A DNA stretch of 64,000 bases from Rhodoblastus sp963703385 (GTDB taxonomy: Bacteria; Pseudomonadota; Alphaproteobacteria; Rhizobiales; Beijerinckiaceae): contig OY969816.1 in NCBI GenBank assembly GCA_963703385.1, positions 2,108,001 through 2,172,000 of the forward strand, read 5' to 3'. Shown here in pieces: positions 51,819 to 60,549 of this stretch. The number at the start of each line of letters is the position of its first letter. The stretch's first letter is position 1. The notes below the pieces were generated by a model that saw only the letters and a program-made list of their open reading frames with translations, did no database searches and had not been told where the DNA came from. Made by a program: the position numbers and the translations under genes.

Positions 51819-52168
51819 AGGCTCTGCTATACAGCGTGCTGGACAATCGAGCGTTGTCTCCGCGCACTGCGTTGCGGAGACATCAAGGACAAGAGAGGCC
51901 TATCGTTTTTTCGTCTCCCTGTCCGGTCTGCTAACCGCAAGCTTGTCCGGAACGAGAGCCTATATGTGGTGGAAACAGCGGCGCGCGGGAAAACGCCTTG
52001 AAATGTGTGTCGAAAAATCGAGCGCGTTGCGATAAGTGAACGACGATTTTTTGTGTCAAACATCGCGGCCGCATGATCCGCTTGGAATGGCGCCGCGGCC
52101 AACAAGCGGCGCGAGTATAGCCGGCGCAACGCCGCAAGACTGCGAGATCTTGAGAAAGGCTTTTCTCC
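51819..52168. other. Intergenic region between SCO and the CusF-like gene
   Basis: No gene is supported in these 350 bases. A perfect 9-bp inverted repeat (TGTCTCCGC at 51855-51863 with GCGGAGACA at 51874-51882) lies 36 bases after the SCO stop codon and could be a terminator stem, although no T-run follows. Confidence 0.45.
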
Positions 52169-52519
52169 ATGACCAAAACGAAATGGAATCACCTTGCCAT
52201 CGCCTTGTCCGTCGCTTCTATGTTTGCTGCCGCAGCCGAAGCCAAAGAACCATACGATCACGCCCTCATGGTCGCACAAGCCGAGGCGACGAAGATTTTC
52301 CATGGCGTGGGAAAAATTACAGGCGTTGACGCCTCCGCAGGTTTGGTCACCATCGACCATGAGGCGATCCCAGGTCTGATGGACGCGATGGAAATGCAAT
52401 ATGAGGCCAAACCGTCAAGCCTTCTCGACGGCGTGCAGGTCGGCGAAAAGGTCGAATTCGCCGTCAACGGCAAGAACCTGACGCTCGTCGCAATCAAGAA
52501 ACTCGGCGCGGGCAAATGA
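52169..52519 (+). CDS. CusF-like periplasmic copper-binding protein
   Basis: The 116-residue protein has a signal peptide (LAIALSVASMFAAAAEA) and a small beta-barrel domain of the CusF/CzcE type: GVGKITGVDASAGLVTIDHE, then IPGLMDAMEMQYEAK and VGEKVEFAVNG. The conserved His (IDHEAI) and the M-x-M pair (MEM) fit the Cu(I)/Ag(I) ligands of CusF; the CusF Trp is not in the usual place. It would carry copper in the periplasm. No CusCBA efflux genes are adjacent. Confidence 0.82.
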   Translation: MTKTKWNHLAIALSVASMFAAAAEAKEPYDHALMVAQAEATKIFHGVGKITGVDASAGLVTIDHEAIPGLMDAMEMQYEAKPSSLLDGVQVGEKVEFAVNGKNLTLVAIKKLGAGK

Positions 52520-52571
52520 CACAGCGTTCACGGGAGGCTGTCGACGCCATGCGCCAGCCCCGCGTCAACGG

Positions 52572-53006
52572 TTAAGCCGAAATCCTCCGGCACTCCTCCG
52601 AGCAAGTCTTGCAGGATTCCGCGCAGGCCTTACATTCGGCAGTTTCCGGATATTTCTCGCATTCTTTCTGGCAAGCGGCGCAGATTTCCGCCGTCGCCCT
52701 GGCGAAGGCCGGAACCTGCGGCGAATTGACGGCGGCGAGCGCCTGGAGCGCGCCGCAGGCCGCGACCACCTGATAGGCGGTGTTGATGCAGCCCGTCATC
52801 GAATAATCCTTCATCGCCAGCATGCCGATGCAATGACGCAGGCAGTCGTTGGCGGTGGCGACGCAATGGCCGCAATCGTCCTGAAGGGCTTTGTACATCG
52901 GCGGGTGCATCGACATAGCGCCCTTTTCGGCAAAAGCCTCGGCCGACGACGCCAGAAAAGCGGCCGCGCCGGCGGCGGCCATGAATTCACGACGCTCCAT
53001 GTTCAT
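52572..53006 (-). CDS. csp1: Csp1-like copper storage protein (four-helix bundle, exported)
   Basis: The 144-residue protein starts with a Tat-type signal (MNMERREFMAAAGAAAF) and a cleavage region near AEAFA. The mature part has 14 cysteines in CxxxC-rich helices (DDCGHCVATANDCLRHC, EICAACQKECEKYP, CKACAESCKTCSEEC). It strongly resembles Csp1 of Methylosinus trichosporium, whose tetramer of four-helix bundles stores many Cu(I) ions for particulate methane monooxygenase. I therefore infer periplasmic or membrane-side Cu(I) storage. It is 111 bases downstream of copD. Confidence 0.88.
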   Translation of the reverse strand: MNMERREFMAAAGAAAFLASSAEAFAEKGAMSMHPPMYKALQDDCGHCVATANDCLRHCIGMLAMKDYSMTGCINTAYQVVAACGALQALAAVNSPQVPAFARATAEICAACQKECEKYPETAECKACAESCKTCSEECRRISA

Positions 53007-53117
53007 CTCCTCTTCCCCACCCGCGCGTCCGGCATGGACACGCGAATTCCGCGGTTCAAAAAGGATACTCTCGTTCAGGGCGCGGATAAAGGTTTAGACC
53101 TCGCGGAACGGAGCTTT

Positions 53118-54041
53118 TCATTGCGGCGGCGGAGTGACGCCGAGCAGCGCCGCGGCGGCGAGGACACAAAGGCCTAACGCCAGTTCGAAGGCCACGCTGC
53201 TCTGAAGCCGGATGCTCTGCCTTGCGCTCGCCGGACCAAGTCGCAGACGCGGTAGCGCCACGAATCGATTGTAAGTGGCCAGCGCCAGCATCGAGGCGAC
53301 CAGCGCCGCCTTGGCGCTGAGAACATAACCGTAATCGGTCATGAACACGCGCCCGAAGGAGGCGCCGACCCGGAATCCGACATTGCCCAGGCCGCTGGCG
53401 ACGATCAGCGCGACGGCAGGCATGGCGATGACCGAAAAGCGCAACAGAATTTGGACGGTCCGGCGGCGCGTTTCGTCGTCGCCTTGTCCGCGGGTTTCCC
53501 GCAAGGCGGACAGCAGCGGCGGCAGGCCGCCGAGCCAGGAGGCGCCGGCAAGCACATGCACGCCATAGACGCCCACCATCAAGGCGCCCTTTGCGCCGGA
53601 CCCTTCGGCGGCATGGCCGAGCCAGGCCTGATCGATCAGCAGCGCCGCGCCGACCGGGATCATCGCCCGCCGCCGCGAGTCCGCCGCCATCGGCCATGCG
53701 GCGAGGCCAAGCGCGAGGACGAAGAGAGCGAGGCGGATTTCGACCACCGGACCGAATTGGGTCTGGGTGAAGAACAAGGACAGGGTTTGCGGATCGGCGA
53801 TTTTTTCGAAGCCGCCGGCCATATTGGCGATGATCGCGGCGATCCAGCCGAGGCCCGAAAGGGCCGCGACCGGCGCTGCGAGGCGCAGCAGAATATCGCT
53901 CGCCCGCCGGGCGCCTGGAAAGGCGCCCGGCGTATAAGTCCAGAACAAGGCCGACCCGAACAGGGCAAAAACCGACGCGAAGTGAATCCAGCGCGTCAGC
54001 AGCAGCAGGGCCGGGATCGCAAAACCTTCGGAAGCGTCCAT
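53118..54041 (-). CDS. copD: Copper resistance protein CopD
   Basis: The 307-residue membrane protein from the ATG at 54041 (MDASEGFAIPALLLLTRWIH) has about eight helices with the CopD/PcoD histidines (RWIHFASVF, GVYGVHVLAGASWLGGLPP). It is thought to move copper across the inner membrane together with CopC. It starts 1 base after the copC stop, so translation is coupled. The longer frame to 54155 overlaps copC and is not needed. Confidence 0.9.
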   Translation of the reverse strand: MDASEGFAIPALLLLTRWIHFASVFALFGSALFWTYTPGAFPGARRASDILLRLAAPVAALSGLGWIAAIIANMAGGFEKIADPQTLSLFFTQTQFGPVVEIRLALFVLALGLAAWPMAADSRRRAMIPVGAALLIDQAWLGHAAEGSGAKGALMVGVYGVHVLAGASWLGGLPPLLSALRETRGQGDDETRRRTVQILLRFSVIAMPAVALIVASGLGNVGFRVGASFGRVFMTDYGYVLSAKAALVASMLALATYNRFVALPRLRLGPASARQSIRLQSSVAFELALGLCVLAAAALLGVTPPPQ

Positions 54042-54042
54042 G

Positions 54043-54417
54043 TCACGGCGCGATTGTGAACTTGTAGGTTCCGGAGGTGTGATGGGTGTCCACCGAAACC
54101 ACATGCCAATGAACGAAATAGGTTCCCGGCGCGAGTTTGTGTCCGAGGGAGACATGAAGCGTCGCCGGGTCCGACGGATCGACCCGCGCCGTGCCGGCAG
54201 GGATCGAAGCCCCGGCCGCCGAGGTCACGGACACGCCGGAAAAGGCGGGCACGATGTTCTGGGTGAAGCTCAGGGTCAGCTCGCTCGGCGCGCCCTGGGA
54301 GGTGGAGCCGACCGAAGGAACGGCGTGGTCGAGAAAGGCGTGCGCCCAGACGGGCGCGGCGAAGGCGACCGCGCCGAAAAAGGCGGCGACGGCGAAGGAC
54401 ATGCGCAGGATTTTCAT
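54043..54417 (-). CDS. copC: Periplasmic copper-binding protein CopC
   Basis: The 124-residue protein has a signal peptide cleaved before His26 (VWA-HAFLDHAVP), so that the N-terminal His can bind Cu(II) in a histidine-brace manner. The other ligands are in HWHVVSVDTHHTSG (Asp and His). The Met-rich Cu(I) site of classical CopC is absent, as in single-site methanotroph CopC proteins. It hands copper to CopD. Confidence 0.92.
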   Translation of the reverse strand: MKILRMSFAVAAFFGAVAFAAPVWAHAFLDHAVPSVGSTSQGAPSELTLSFTQNIVPAFSGVSVTSAAGASIPAGTARVDPSDPATLHVSLGHKLAPGTYFVHWHVVSVDTHHTSGTYKFTIAP

Positions 54418-54429
54418 GAGTAAACCTCC

Positions 54430-55416
54430 TCAATAAGAGCCGCGCGCCTGCGGCGGTCCGAACAATGGTTTGCCGATGGTGTTCGGCGCGAGATCGTCGA
54501 GGAAGATGTCGACGATCGCGAGCGCGCCGAAATGAGAGCCGCTTTCCTTGTTGATCGGCGCCTGGGCCATCACGCCGACTTCGAAATATCTCCCGATGTA
54601 ATAGACCGACGGGCCGACCACGCCGGTTGTGACATTGGTCGGAAACAGGCCGGGCATGTTGGGCGAAAGATTGCCGACCGGCGTCGAGAAGATCGCTTCG
54701 ACGGTCGGGATCAGGTTGCGGAACAATTCAGGCACTTCCGCCACATGAGAGTTCATGTACAGCAGGCTGTATTGAATGCTTGCGCCATAGCTTATCGTCG
54801 TGGGGTTGAGGCTGCCGTCGGCATTGGTCGCGGTCGTCGGAAAATTGGTGGTGAATTCGCCGGTGATCGCGAAGGGCTTGATCCAATCGGATTCCACGTC
54901 GCCGAAGCCCTTGCCGCCATAGACGTTGAAGGTCAGGGTGGAGAAGGGATCGGACGGCAGCGAGGCGCTTTGCGGACTTCCGCTGTTGGCGAAGGTGTAA
55001 GCGACGGCCACCGACACGATCGCTTCGGCTTTCGCATCCTGCCACGGCACATATTGAAGCTGGGTGGTGATATCCGACCAGCCCTGGGCGCTGGGGCGCG
55101 TCTGCCAGTTGAATTCGTTGCCGATCGAGAAGGCGAGATCGGCGGTGATCGTCTTCTGATAGTTCCAGCCCATGGAATAATTGAACGAGCCGGGAGAACC
55201 GTCGGGATTGGCCGAAGGCATGTAGGAGAAGACCGGCAGCGCCAGTTCGTCGTTGACGCCGGGGTCGTCGATGGTCAGCGTCGCGGGGAAGACGCGGTCG
55301 CCGACGATGGTGTGGGCCTGGGCCTGGAAGGCGATGGCCGAAACAGCCGCGCAGGCGGCAAGGACACGGGTTTTACGCACACGGCGGGGCGCCCGCGTGA
55401 TCGGGGTGGGTTTCAT
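54430..55416 (-). CDS. Outer-membrane protein of unknown function in the copper operon
   Basis: The 328-residue protein from the ATG at 55416 has a signal peptide (AACAAVSAIAFQAQA) and starts its mature part HTIVGDRVFPATLTIDDPGV. It then shows alternating beta-strand sequence with many aromatic residues (FSYMP, YSMGWNYQKTI, YVPWQD, YIGRYFEVGVMAQAPI). It looks like an outer-membrane barrel. It ends 12 bases before copC, so it belongs to the same operon, and the mature N-terminal His is notable. Specific function unknown. Confidence 0.7.
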   Translation of the reverse strand: MKPTPITRAPRRVRKTRVLAACAAVSAIAFQAQAHTIVGDRVFPATLTIDDPGVNDELALPVFSYMPSANPDGSPGSFNYSMGWNYQKTITADLAFSIGNEFNWQTRPSAQGWSDITTQLQYVPWQDAKAEAIVSVAVAYTFANSGSPQSASLPSDPFSTLTFNVYGGKGFGDVESDWIKPFAITGEFTTNFPTTATNADGSLNPTTISYGASIQYSLLYMNSHVAEVPELFRNLIPTVEAIFSTPVGNLSPNMPGLFPTNVTTGVVGPSVYYIGRYFEVGVMAQAPINKESGSHFGALAIVDIFLDDLAPNTIGKPLFGPPQARGSY

Positions 55417-55507
55417 CCTGGTCTCGTAAAGTCTGATGGCCGGCATGCGGCGTCAGGCGCGCGCCGAAAAGGCGGCGCCCACGAAAAACGCGCTCAAGAA
55501 GCGCGGA

Positions 55508-55906
55508 TCAGGCCTGGATGGGAGGGCCGCGCGGCAGAGCGCGTTCATAGGCCGGCATCAGCGGCGCGACCGCGGTCCTGGCAATGGCCAGCAGGCCGAT
55601 CAGACGCTCGCCCGGCTTCAGCGCCGGGAAAAACACTGGCGACCCCGGCGTGGCGCAACCCAACGTTTGGCACATTGGGCATTCGCCGGACTTTTTCTGG
55701 GGGTCGCCGCCCACGCGATGATACGGACATTTGGGGCTATGCTGCGCCTGCGCCGTAAGCCTCAGGTGCGGCGAGGTAGAAACTGTCCGACGCGATCCCG
55801 TCGCGAAAAGAGCAATGGACTGAAAAAGGAATGCAACAGCTATAATACCGGCGATTAGACGTCGCCGGTACTCTAATGTGTCCGGCGTGCGTTCGCTACG
55901 CGCCAT
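55508..55906 (-). CDS. DUF2946-like protein (second of three)
   Basis: The 132-residue protein from the ATG at 55906 has a basic N-terminus and a signal-like helix (LIAGIIAVAFLFQSIALFATG). It then carries HSPKCPYH and GECPMCQTLGCATPGS, a Cys-rich segment, and a Pro-rich C-terminus. It resembles DUF2946 proteins. AGGGGCGA lies before the ATG. It is the probable first gene of the operon with the outer-membrane protein, copC and copD, 91 bases upstream of the next gene. Confidence 0.6.
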   Translation of the reverse strand: MARSERTPDTLEYRRRLIAGIIAVAFLFQSIALFATGSRRTVSTSPHLRLTAQAQHSPKCPYHRVGGDPQKKSGECPMCQTLGCATPGSPVFFPALKPGERLIGLLAIARTAVAPLMPAYERALPRGPPIQA

Positions 55907-56356
55907 ATTCTCGCCCCTTATGCCACTCTTATCATTGGCAGATTGGGACGGCAATTCATCCCAGTCCGAATTTGGCTGCGCGATAATGCGTCCATTGCCC
56001 AAATTTGAGGCAGTTAGAGACGACATATCGCAGCAGGCACTGAGCAATAAGAGCGCATCGCTTGGGGTAGATCGAGCCCACCGACCATCACTGGCGCGCT
56101 CGAATCCTGAAGGCCAACGTTGGATGGGGTCGACGGGAGCGGCATGCCGATTCCACGCCGCCGACCAACTCAAGCAGAGGATGACCGCAGTCTGTGATAC
56201 GCTAAAGAATTACAGCGTTTCGAGAATCGCCCACACTCGCCGCCAGCTGTCCGCCAGGATCCCAGAATTGCTCCTGCGGCCAGACGGCTGACGGCGCTCT
56301 CCTGCGGCAACTTGGCACAGTTGACAGACGAATTCGTAATCAAATATAAATGCGCC
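55907..56356. other. Divergent promoter region of two DUF2946-like genes
   Basis: The 450 bases between the divergent genes hold no open frame that I can support. The promoters of the copC-copD operon and of the copper receptor module must lie here. I see no convincing CueR- or CopY-type operator by eye. Confidence 0.4.
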
Positions 56357-56773
56357 ATGTTGGATTGGGGCAAATTCAAGGCTGCTCGCGGTCGGAGCTT
56401 TTTCGCTTACGCCTTTGTTTTCCTTTTTGTTTTTCAAACCTTCGTCGCCAGCGCCCTCTCGGCGCGCGCGGCGGCGCCGGACGTTTCGGGCATAAACGCG
56501 CAGATCGAGCATTCGCTGTGCCTCGGTCTGTTTGGCGACAATTCGAAGTCCGACCACGCCCCCATCGGCCACGCGGCCGGCCATTGCCCGCTTTGCCTTC
56601 TGCAACCTGGCGGCGCGCTTGCGGCTCCGCCGAGCGTTGGCGTTCTGGAATTCGTCATCGAGCGACGCATTGTCGCTCTTGTGCCCCCGGAACGTGATTT
56701 CCGGATAGCGGCTTTCCTGGAAAAAGGCTGGGCGAATTCCTGGTCGGCCCAGGCGCCTCCCTTCAACGCGTGA
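56357..56773 (+). CDS. DUF2946-like protein (third of three)
   Basis: The 138-residue protein has a hydrophobic helix (FFAYAFVFLFVFQTFVASALS). Its mature part carries HSLCLGLFGDN, HAAGHCPLCLLQPG and a hydrophobic tail ending SWSAQAPPFNA. The CPLCL motif and the upstream helix match DUF2946. A TTG at 56312 is an alternative start. It lies 76 bases before the OprC-like receptor gene, in the same direction, so both are probably one transcript. This pairing is common for copper TonB receptors. Confidence 0.65.
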   Translation: MLDWGKFKAARGRSFFAYAFVFLFVFQTFVASALSARAAAPDVSGINAQIEHSLCLGLFGDNSKSDHAPIGHAAGHCPLCLLQPGGALAAPPSVGVLEFVIERRIVALVPPERDFRIAAFLEKGWANSWSAQAPPFNA

Positions 56774-56849
56774 TCGTCTGAAAAAACCGGGCGCGCAGGT
56801 CTCCATGCCGCGGGCCCTGCACGACCGTTCGCGTTGAAAGCTCAAAACC

Positions 56850-59307
56850 ATGCCGAATCTCAACAGCGCGCCCCTCGTGGGCGCCGCCAAGCCGCCGCGC
56901 GCGGCCCTTGGCTGGATCGCCGTTTCCGTTTTCGCCCTGGCCGCCGCGCCAGCTGTCGCCCAGAGCCCGACCGCCGTGCCGCCGGTTGCGGTCGACGCCC
57001 AGAAAGCCAAGCCCAAACCGAAGCCGAAAAAGCATGTGGCTCATGCGGTCCACCACGCCACGCCCCAAAGCGGCGCAGCCGCGGCGGGGACGGGCGGCGC
57101 GGCCCCCGGAGGTTCAGCGACGCCCGCCTCGGGCCCCTTCTCGCCGGGCGGCGCCCGGCGCCCTGCCGTCTTCCCCGTCGATCGGCGGCGCGTCGGTTCC
57201 CGCCAGCACGATCGTGTCGGGAAGCGCCGCGACCAGCAATACGGCGGCTGTGCTCACCGCCATTCCGGGCGCTTACGTTTCTGTGGGCGGCGGCGTGTCC
57301 GGTCTGCCGACGATCCACGGCTTCGCCGACGACCAGCTGCACGTCACGGTCGATGGCATGGCCACGATCTCCACGTGCCCCAATCATATGAATCCGGTTC
57401 TGTCCTACATCGACCCGACGCAGGTCGCCTCGGTCCAGGCCTGGACCGGCGTCGCGCCGGTCAGCGTCGGCGGCGACGCGATTGGCGGCTCGGTTCTCGT
57501 CAATTCGCGTCCGCCCCTGTTCGCCTCGGCCGGCGAGGCCCTGGTCACCAAGGAAAGCATCGGCGCCTTCTTCCGCAGCAACGGCACGGGACTGGGCGCC
57601 AGCCTCTCGCTGAGCGCCGCGACCCAGCATTACAGCATGTCCTATGACGGCTCCTTCGCCACCTCCAACAATTACAACGCCGGCGGCGCCTTCCGGAATC
57701 CGCCGCTCACGACCACGGCCAATCTGGGGCCGAACGAGGTCGGCTCGACCGCCTATCAGACGCAGAACCACCTCGCCACTTTCGCCTATCAGAACGAAGG
57801 CCAGCTGCTCGAGCTGAAGGCCAATTATCAGCATATCCCCTATCAGCTCTATCCCAACCAGCCCATGGACATGCTCGGCAACGAAGAGACCGGCCTGAAT
57901 CTGCGCTATTTCGGCACGTTCGGCTGGGGCGACATCGACAGCCGTGTCTATTGGCAGCATGTCGATCACACCATGAATTTCGGCGACGACAAGCAGTTTT
58001 TCTATGGCTATGTGACGGGCTCGAACGGGGTGAATTACCCGATCTACGGAATGCCGATGGACACGATGAGCAACACTTTCGGCAATTCCACCAAGGCGGA
58101 CATCAATCTCTCCAAGATCGACGTGCTGCGCCTTGGCTACGACCTGCAATGGTACAACCTGAACGATTGGTGGCCGCCGTCGCCCAATTGCCCCGCCGGA
58201 GTCACTTGCATGGGCGGCATGTCGCCGCTCACCTTCGAGAACATCAACAATGGCGAACGCGACCGCTACTCGCCCTATCTCGAATGGGAGCGCCAGTGGA
58301 CCCCGACCGTGAGCACTGTGCTCGGCGCCCGCTATGAGCTGGTGACGACCGACACAGGGCCGGTTCAAGGCTACAACGCGATGATGTACGGAATGAGTTC
58401 CGTGGGTACGGCCGGTCAGTTCAACGCCATGGATCGCGCGCGCGACTTCAACAATATCGACCTGTCGGCGCTGTTGCGTTACACGCCCAACGCCAACATG
58501 GACGCGGTGCTGGGTCTGTCGCAGACGGGCCAGGCGCCGAATCTCTATGAACTTTACACATGGTCGCCAATGCCGATGGCGGCGGCCATGAACAGTTTGG
58601 TCGGCGACGGCAACGCCTATGTCGGCAATCCCAATCTGAAGTCCGAAATCGCCGACAAGGTGAGCCTCGACCTGGGCTGGCACAGCGCCGACCGCGAGAC
58701 CGAAATCAAGTTCTCGCCCTATTATTCCTATGTGCATAATTACATCGACGCCATACAGGTGAACTTCGGCACAGTCGTGCCGGCGGCGCCGCTCCTGACC
58801 AATCAGTTCGTGGAGCTGCAATATATGAACGAGAACGCGCAAATCTATGGCTTCGACCTTTCGGCCAAGGCGCCACTCGCCAAGACCGCCTATGGCGACT
58901 TCAGCGTGGCGGGCATGCTCAGCGACACCAACGGCAAGGATCTGTCGCTGAACACCGGCCTTTACAACATGATGCCGATCAACGGGAAAATCTCGCTGAT
59001 CCACACGTTGGGCGGATGGCAGGGCGCCGTCGAATTCGTGGCGGTGGCGGAAAAGAACTATGTCTCCGCGGAGCGCAACGAGATGTGGACGCCGGGATAC
59101 ACTCTGTTCAACCTGCGCGGCGCCTACAACTGGCGGAACGTTCACTTCAACTTCGGCGTCGAAAACCTGTTCAACCGGCTCTATTACCTGCCGCTCGGCG
59201 GAGCTTATATCGGCCAGGGCATGACCATGGGCTTGTCAGCGCCGTGGGGCACGCCCGTTCCGGGGCCCGGCCGCACCTTCTATACCGGCATGAAGGTGGA
59301 CTTCTGA
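56850..59307 (+). pseudogene. OprC-like copper TonB-dependent receptor, frameshift in the linker
   Basis: The signal peptide and a Lys/His/Pro-rich linker (KAKPKPKPKKHVAHAVHH) are in one frame from 56850. The plug and barrel follow in the +1 frame from about 57160 (IGGASVPASTIVSGSAATSN) to FYTGMKVDF at 59307. The plug carries CPNHM (bases 57376-57390) and the barrel HTM (57967-57975). These match the CxxxM and HxM copper site known for Pseudomonas OprC. With the shift repaired, the protein has about 818 residues, a normal length. The shift lies in GGCGGCGCCCGGCGCC, a sequence prone to slippage or sequencing error. Confidence 0.78.
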
Positions 59308-59412
59308 TCGCAGACACGGCCGGTCCGCTCCCTCGTCGATGCGGGGGAGCGGGCCGGCGAAAGCCTTTTTTCGCGCGGCTCCGCTTGGCCTCGGCGGCAA
59401 GGAAGAAAGATC

Positions 59413-60030
59413 ATGGAGTCTCTCACGCTGACGCCCTGGGGCCTGTTTCTCCAGGCCGGAATTGTCGTCAAATTCGTCATGGCCGCCTTGTTCGTGGCCT
59501 CGATCTGGTGCTGGATCGTCATTGTCGAAGCCGTGATCAAGCTGGGCCGGCTGCGCCGGGCGATCGCCGCGCCCGATCGCGCAGACGGGCTTCTCGGCGG
59601 GGTTTTTTCGGCTGAACCGGACGGATTGGCTGAGCAAACAGGCATAGCCGAGCGGCGCGCGCTGCTGGCGCGGGAGATGACGCGCGCGGCGCGGCGCCTG
59701 CTCGCCGAGGCCGAGCGCGGCTTGCCCAATCTCGCGGTCGTGTCCTCCGTCGCGCCCTTTGTCGGGCTGTTCGGCACGGTCTGGGGCATCATGACCAGTT
59801 TCGCCGGCATAGCCGAGGCGAAGGAAACCAGCCTCGCCATCGTCGCCCCCGGCATTGCCGAGGCTTTGGCGGCGACGGCCTATGGCCTGGCCGCCGCCAT
59901 ACCGGCCTCGATCGGCTATAACCGCATCGGCGCGGCCTTCAACCGCTGCGGCCAGGATCTCGTCGATCTGATCGATGAGCGAGCAGGAATCCGCGCGCGG
60001 AAAAATTCCGCCAAGGGGAGCGCCGGCTGA
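59413..60030 (+). CDS. exbB: ExbB/TolQ-family proton channel protein (copper module)
   Basis: The 205-residue protein has three membrane helices, with VSSVAPFVGLFGTVWGIMTS and LAIVAPGIAEALAATAYGLA as the conserved ExbB core. It is intact, unlike the homologue in the zinc module. It starts 105 bases after the receptor with AAGGAAG before the ATG and overlaps exbD by one base (TGATG). It would energise uptake by the OprC-like receptor. Confidence 0.93.
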   Translation: MESLTLTPWGLFLQAGIVVKFVMAALFVASIWCWIVIVEAVIKLGRLRRAIAAPDRADGLLGGVFSAEPDGLAEQTGIAERRALLAREMTRAARRLLAEAERGLPNLAVVSSVAPFVGLFGTVWGIMTSFAGIAEAKETSLAIVAPGIAEALAATAYGLAAAIPASIGYNRIGAAFNRCGQDLVDLIDERAGIRARKNSAKGSAG

Positions 60031-60515
60031 TGCCGCTTCCCATCGCCCGCGACGACGCGCTCGATCTCAACCGCCCGCAGGCCGACATCAACGTCACGCC
60101 TCTGGTGGATGTGATGCTGGTGCTGCTGATCATTTTCATGGTGACCGCGCCCATGCTGGCGGCAGGCATCAAGCTCAACCTGCCGCACGCCAGCAGCGCG
60201 ACGCCGGTCCCGCCCAAGCCGCCCCTGATCGTCACCGTCGCCAAAGACGGGAAAATTCTGGTCGGGCGGACCGAGGCGACGCCGGACAATCTCGCCGAGG
60301 CGGTGCGCGACCGGTTGAACGGCGACCTGTCGGGGCCGGTCTATGTCCAGGGCGACAAGGACGCGGTTTATGGCCAGGTCATCGCGGTGATCGACCGGCT
60401 GACGATGGCCGGCGTCGCCAAAGTGGTCGTGCTGACCGACAGCCGGAAGGGGGGCTCGATCGACGACTGGCTCTCCCGGCCGGTGGGCGATCTCGCCCAT
60501 CTCCGCCAGCCTTGA
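60030..60515 (+). CDS. exbD: Biopolymer transport protein ExbD (copper module)
   Basis: The 161-residue protein has the ExbD helix with the essential Asp in PQADINVTPLVDVMLVLLII and a periplasmic domain with VYVQGDKDAVYGQVIAVIDRL. It carries an Asp- and Arg-rich N-terminus. It is translationally coupled to exbB and followed by tonB after 34 bases. Confidence 0.93.
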   Translation: MPLPIARDDALDLNRPQADINVTPLVDVMLVLLIIFMVTAPMLAAGIKLNLPHASSATPVPPKPPLIVTVAKDGKILVGRTEATPDNLAEAVRDRLNGDLSGPVYVQGDKDAVYGQVIAVIDRLTMAGVAKVVVLTDSRKGGSIDDWLSRPVGDLAHLRQP

Positions 60516-60549
60516 CGGCCTGAGCGCGCCGCGCGGAAGGGACCATGAG

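Noticed and set aside
56860..59145. 761-codon minus-strand frame
   Set aside because: It is antisense to the TonB-dependent receptor and has no recognisable fold.
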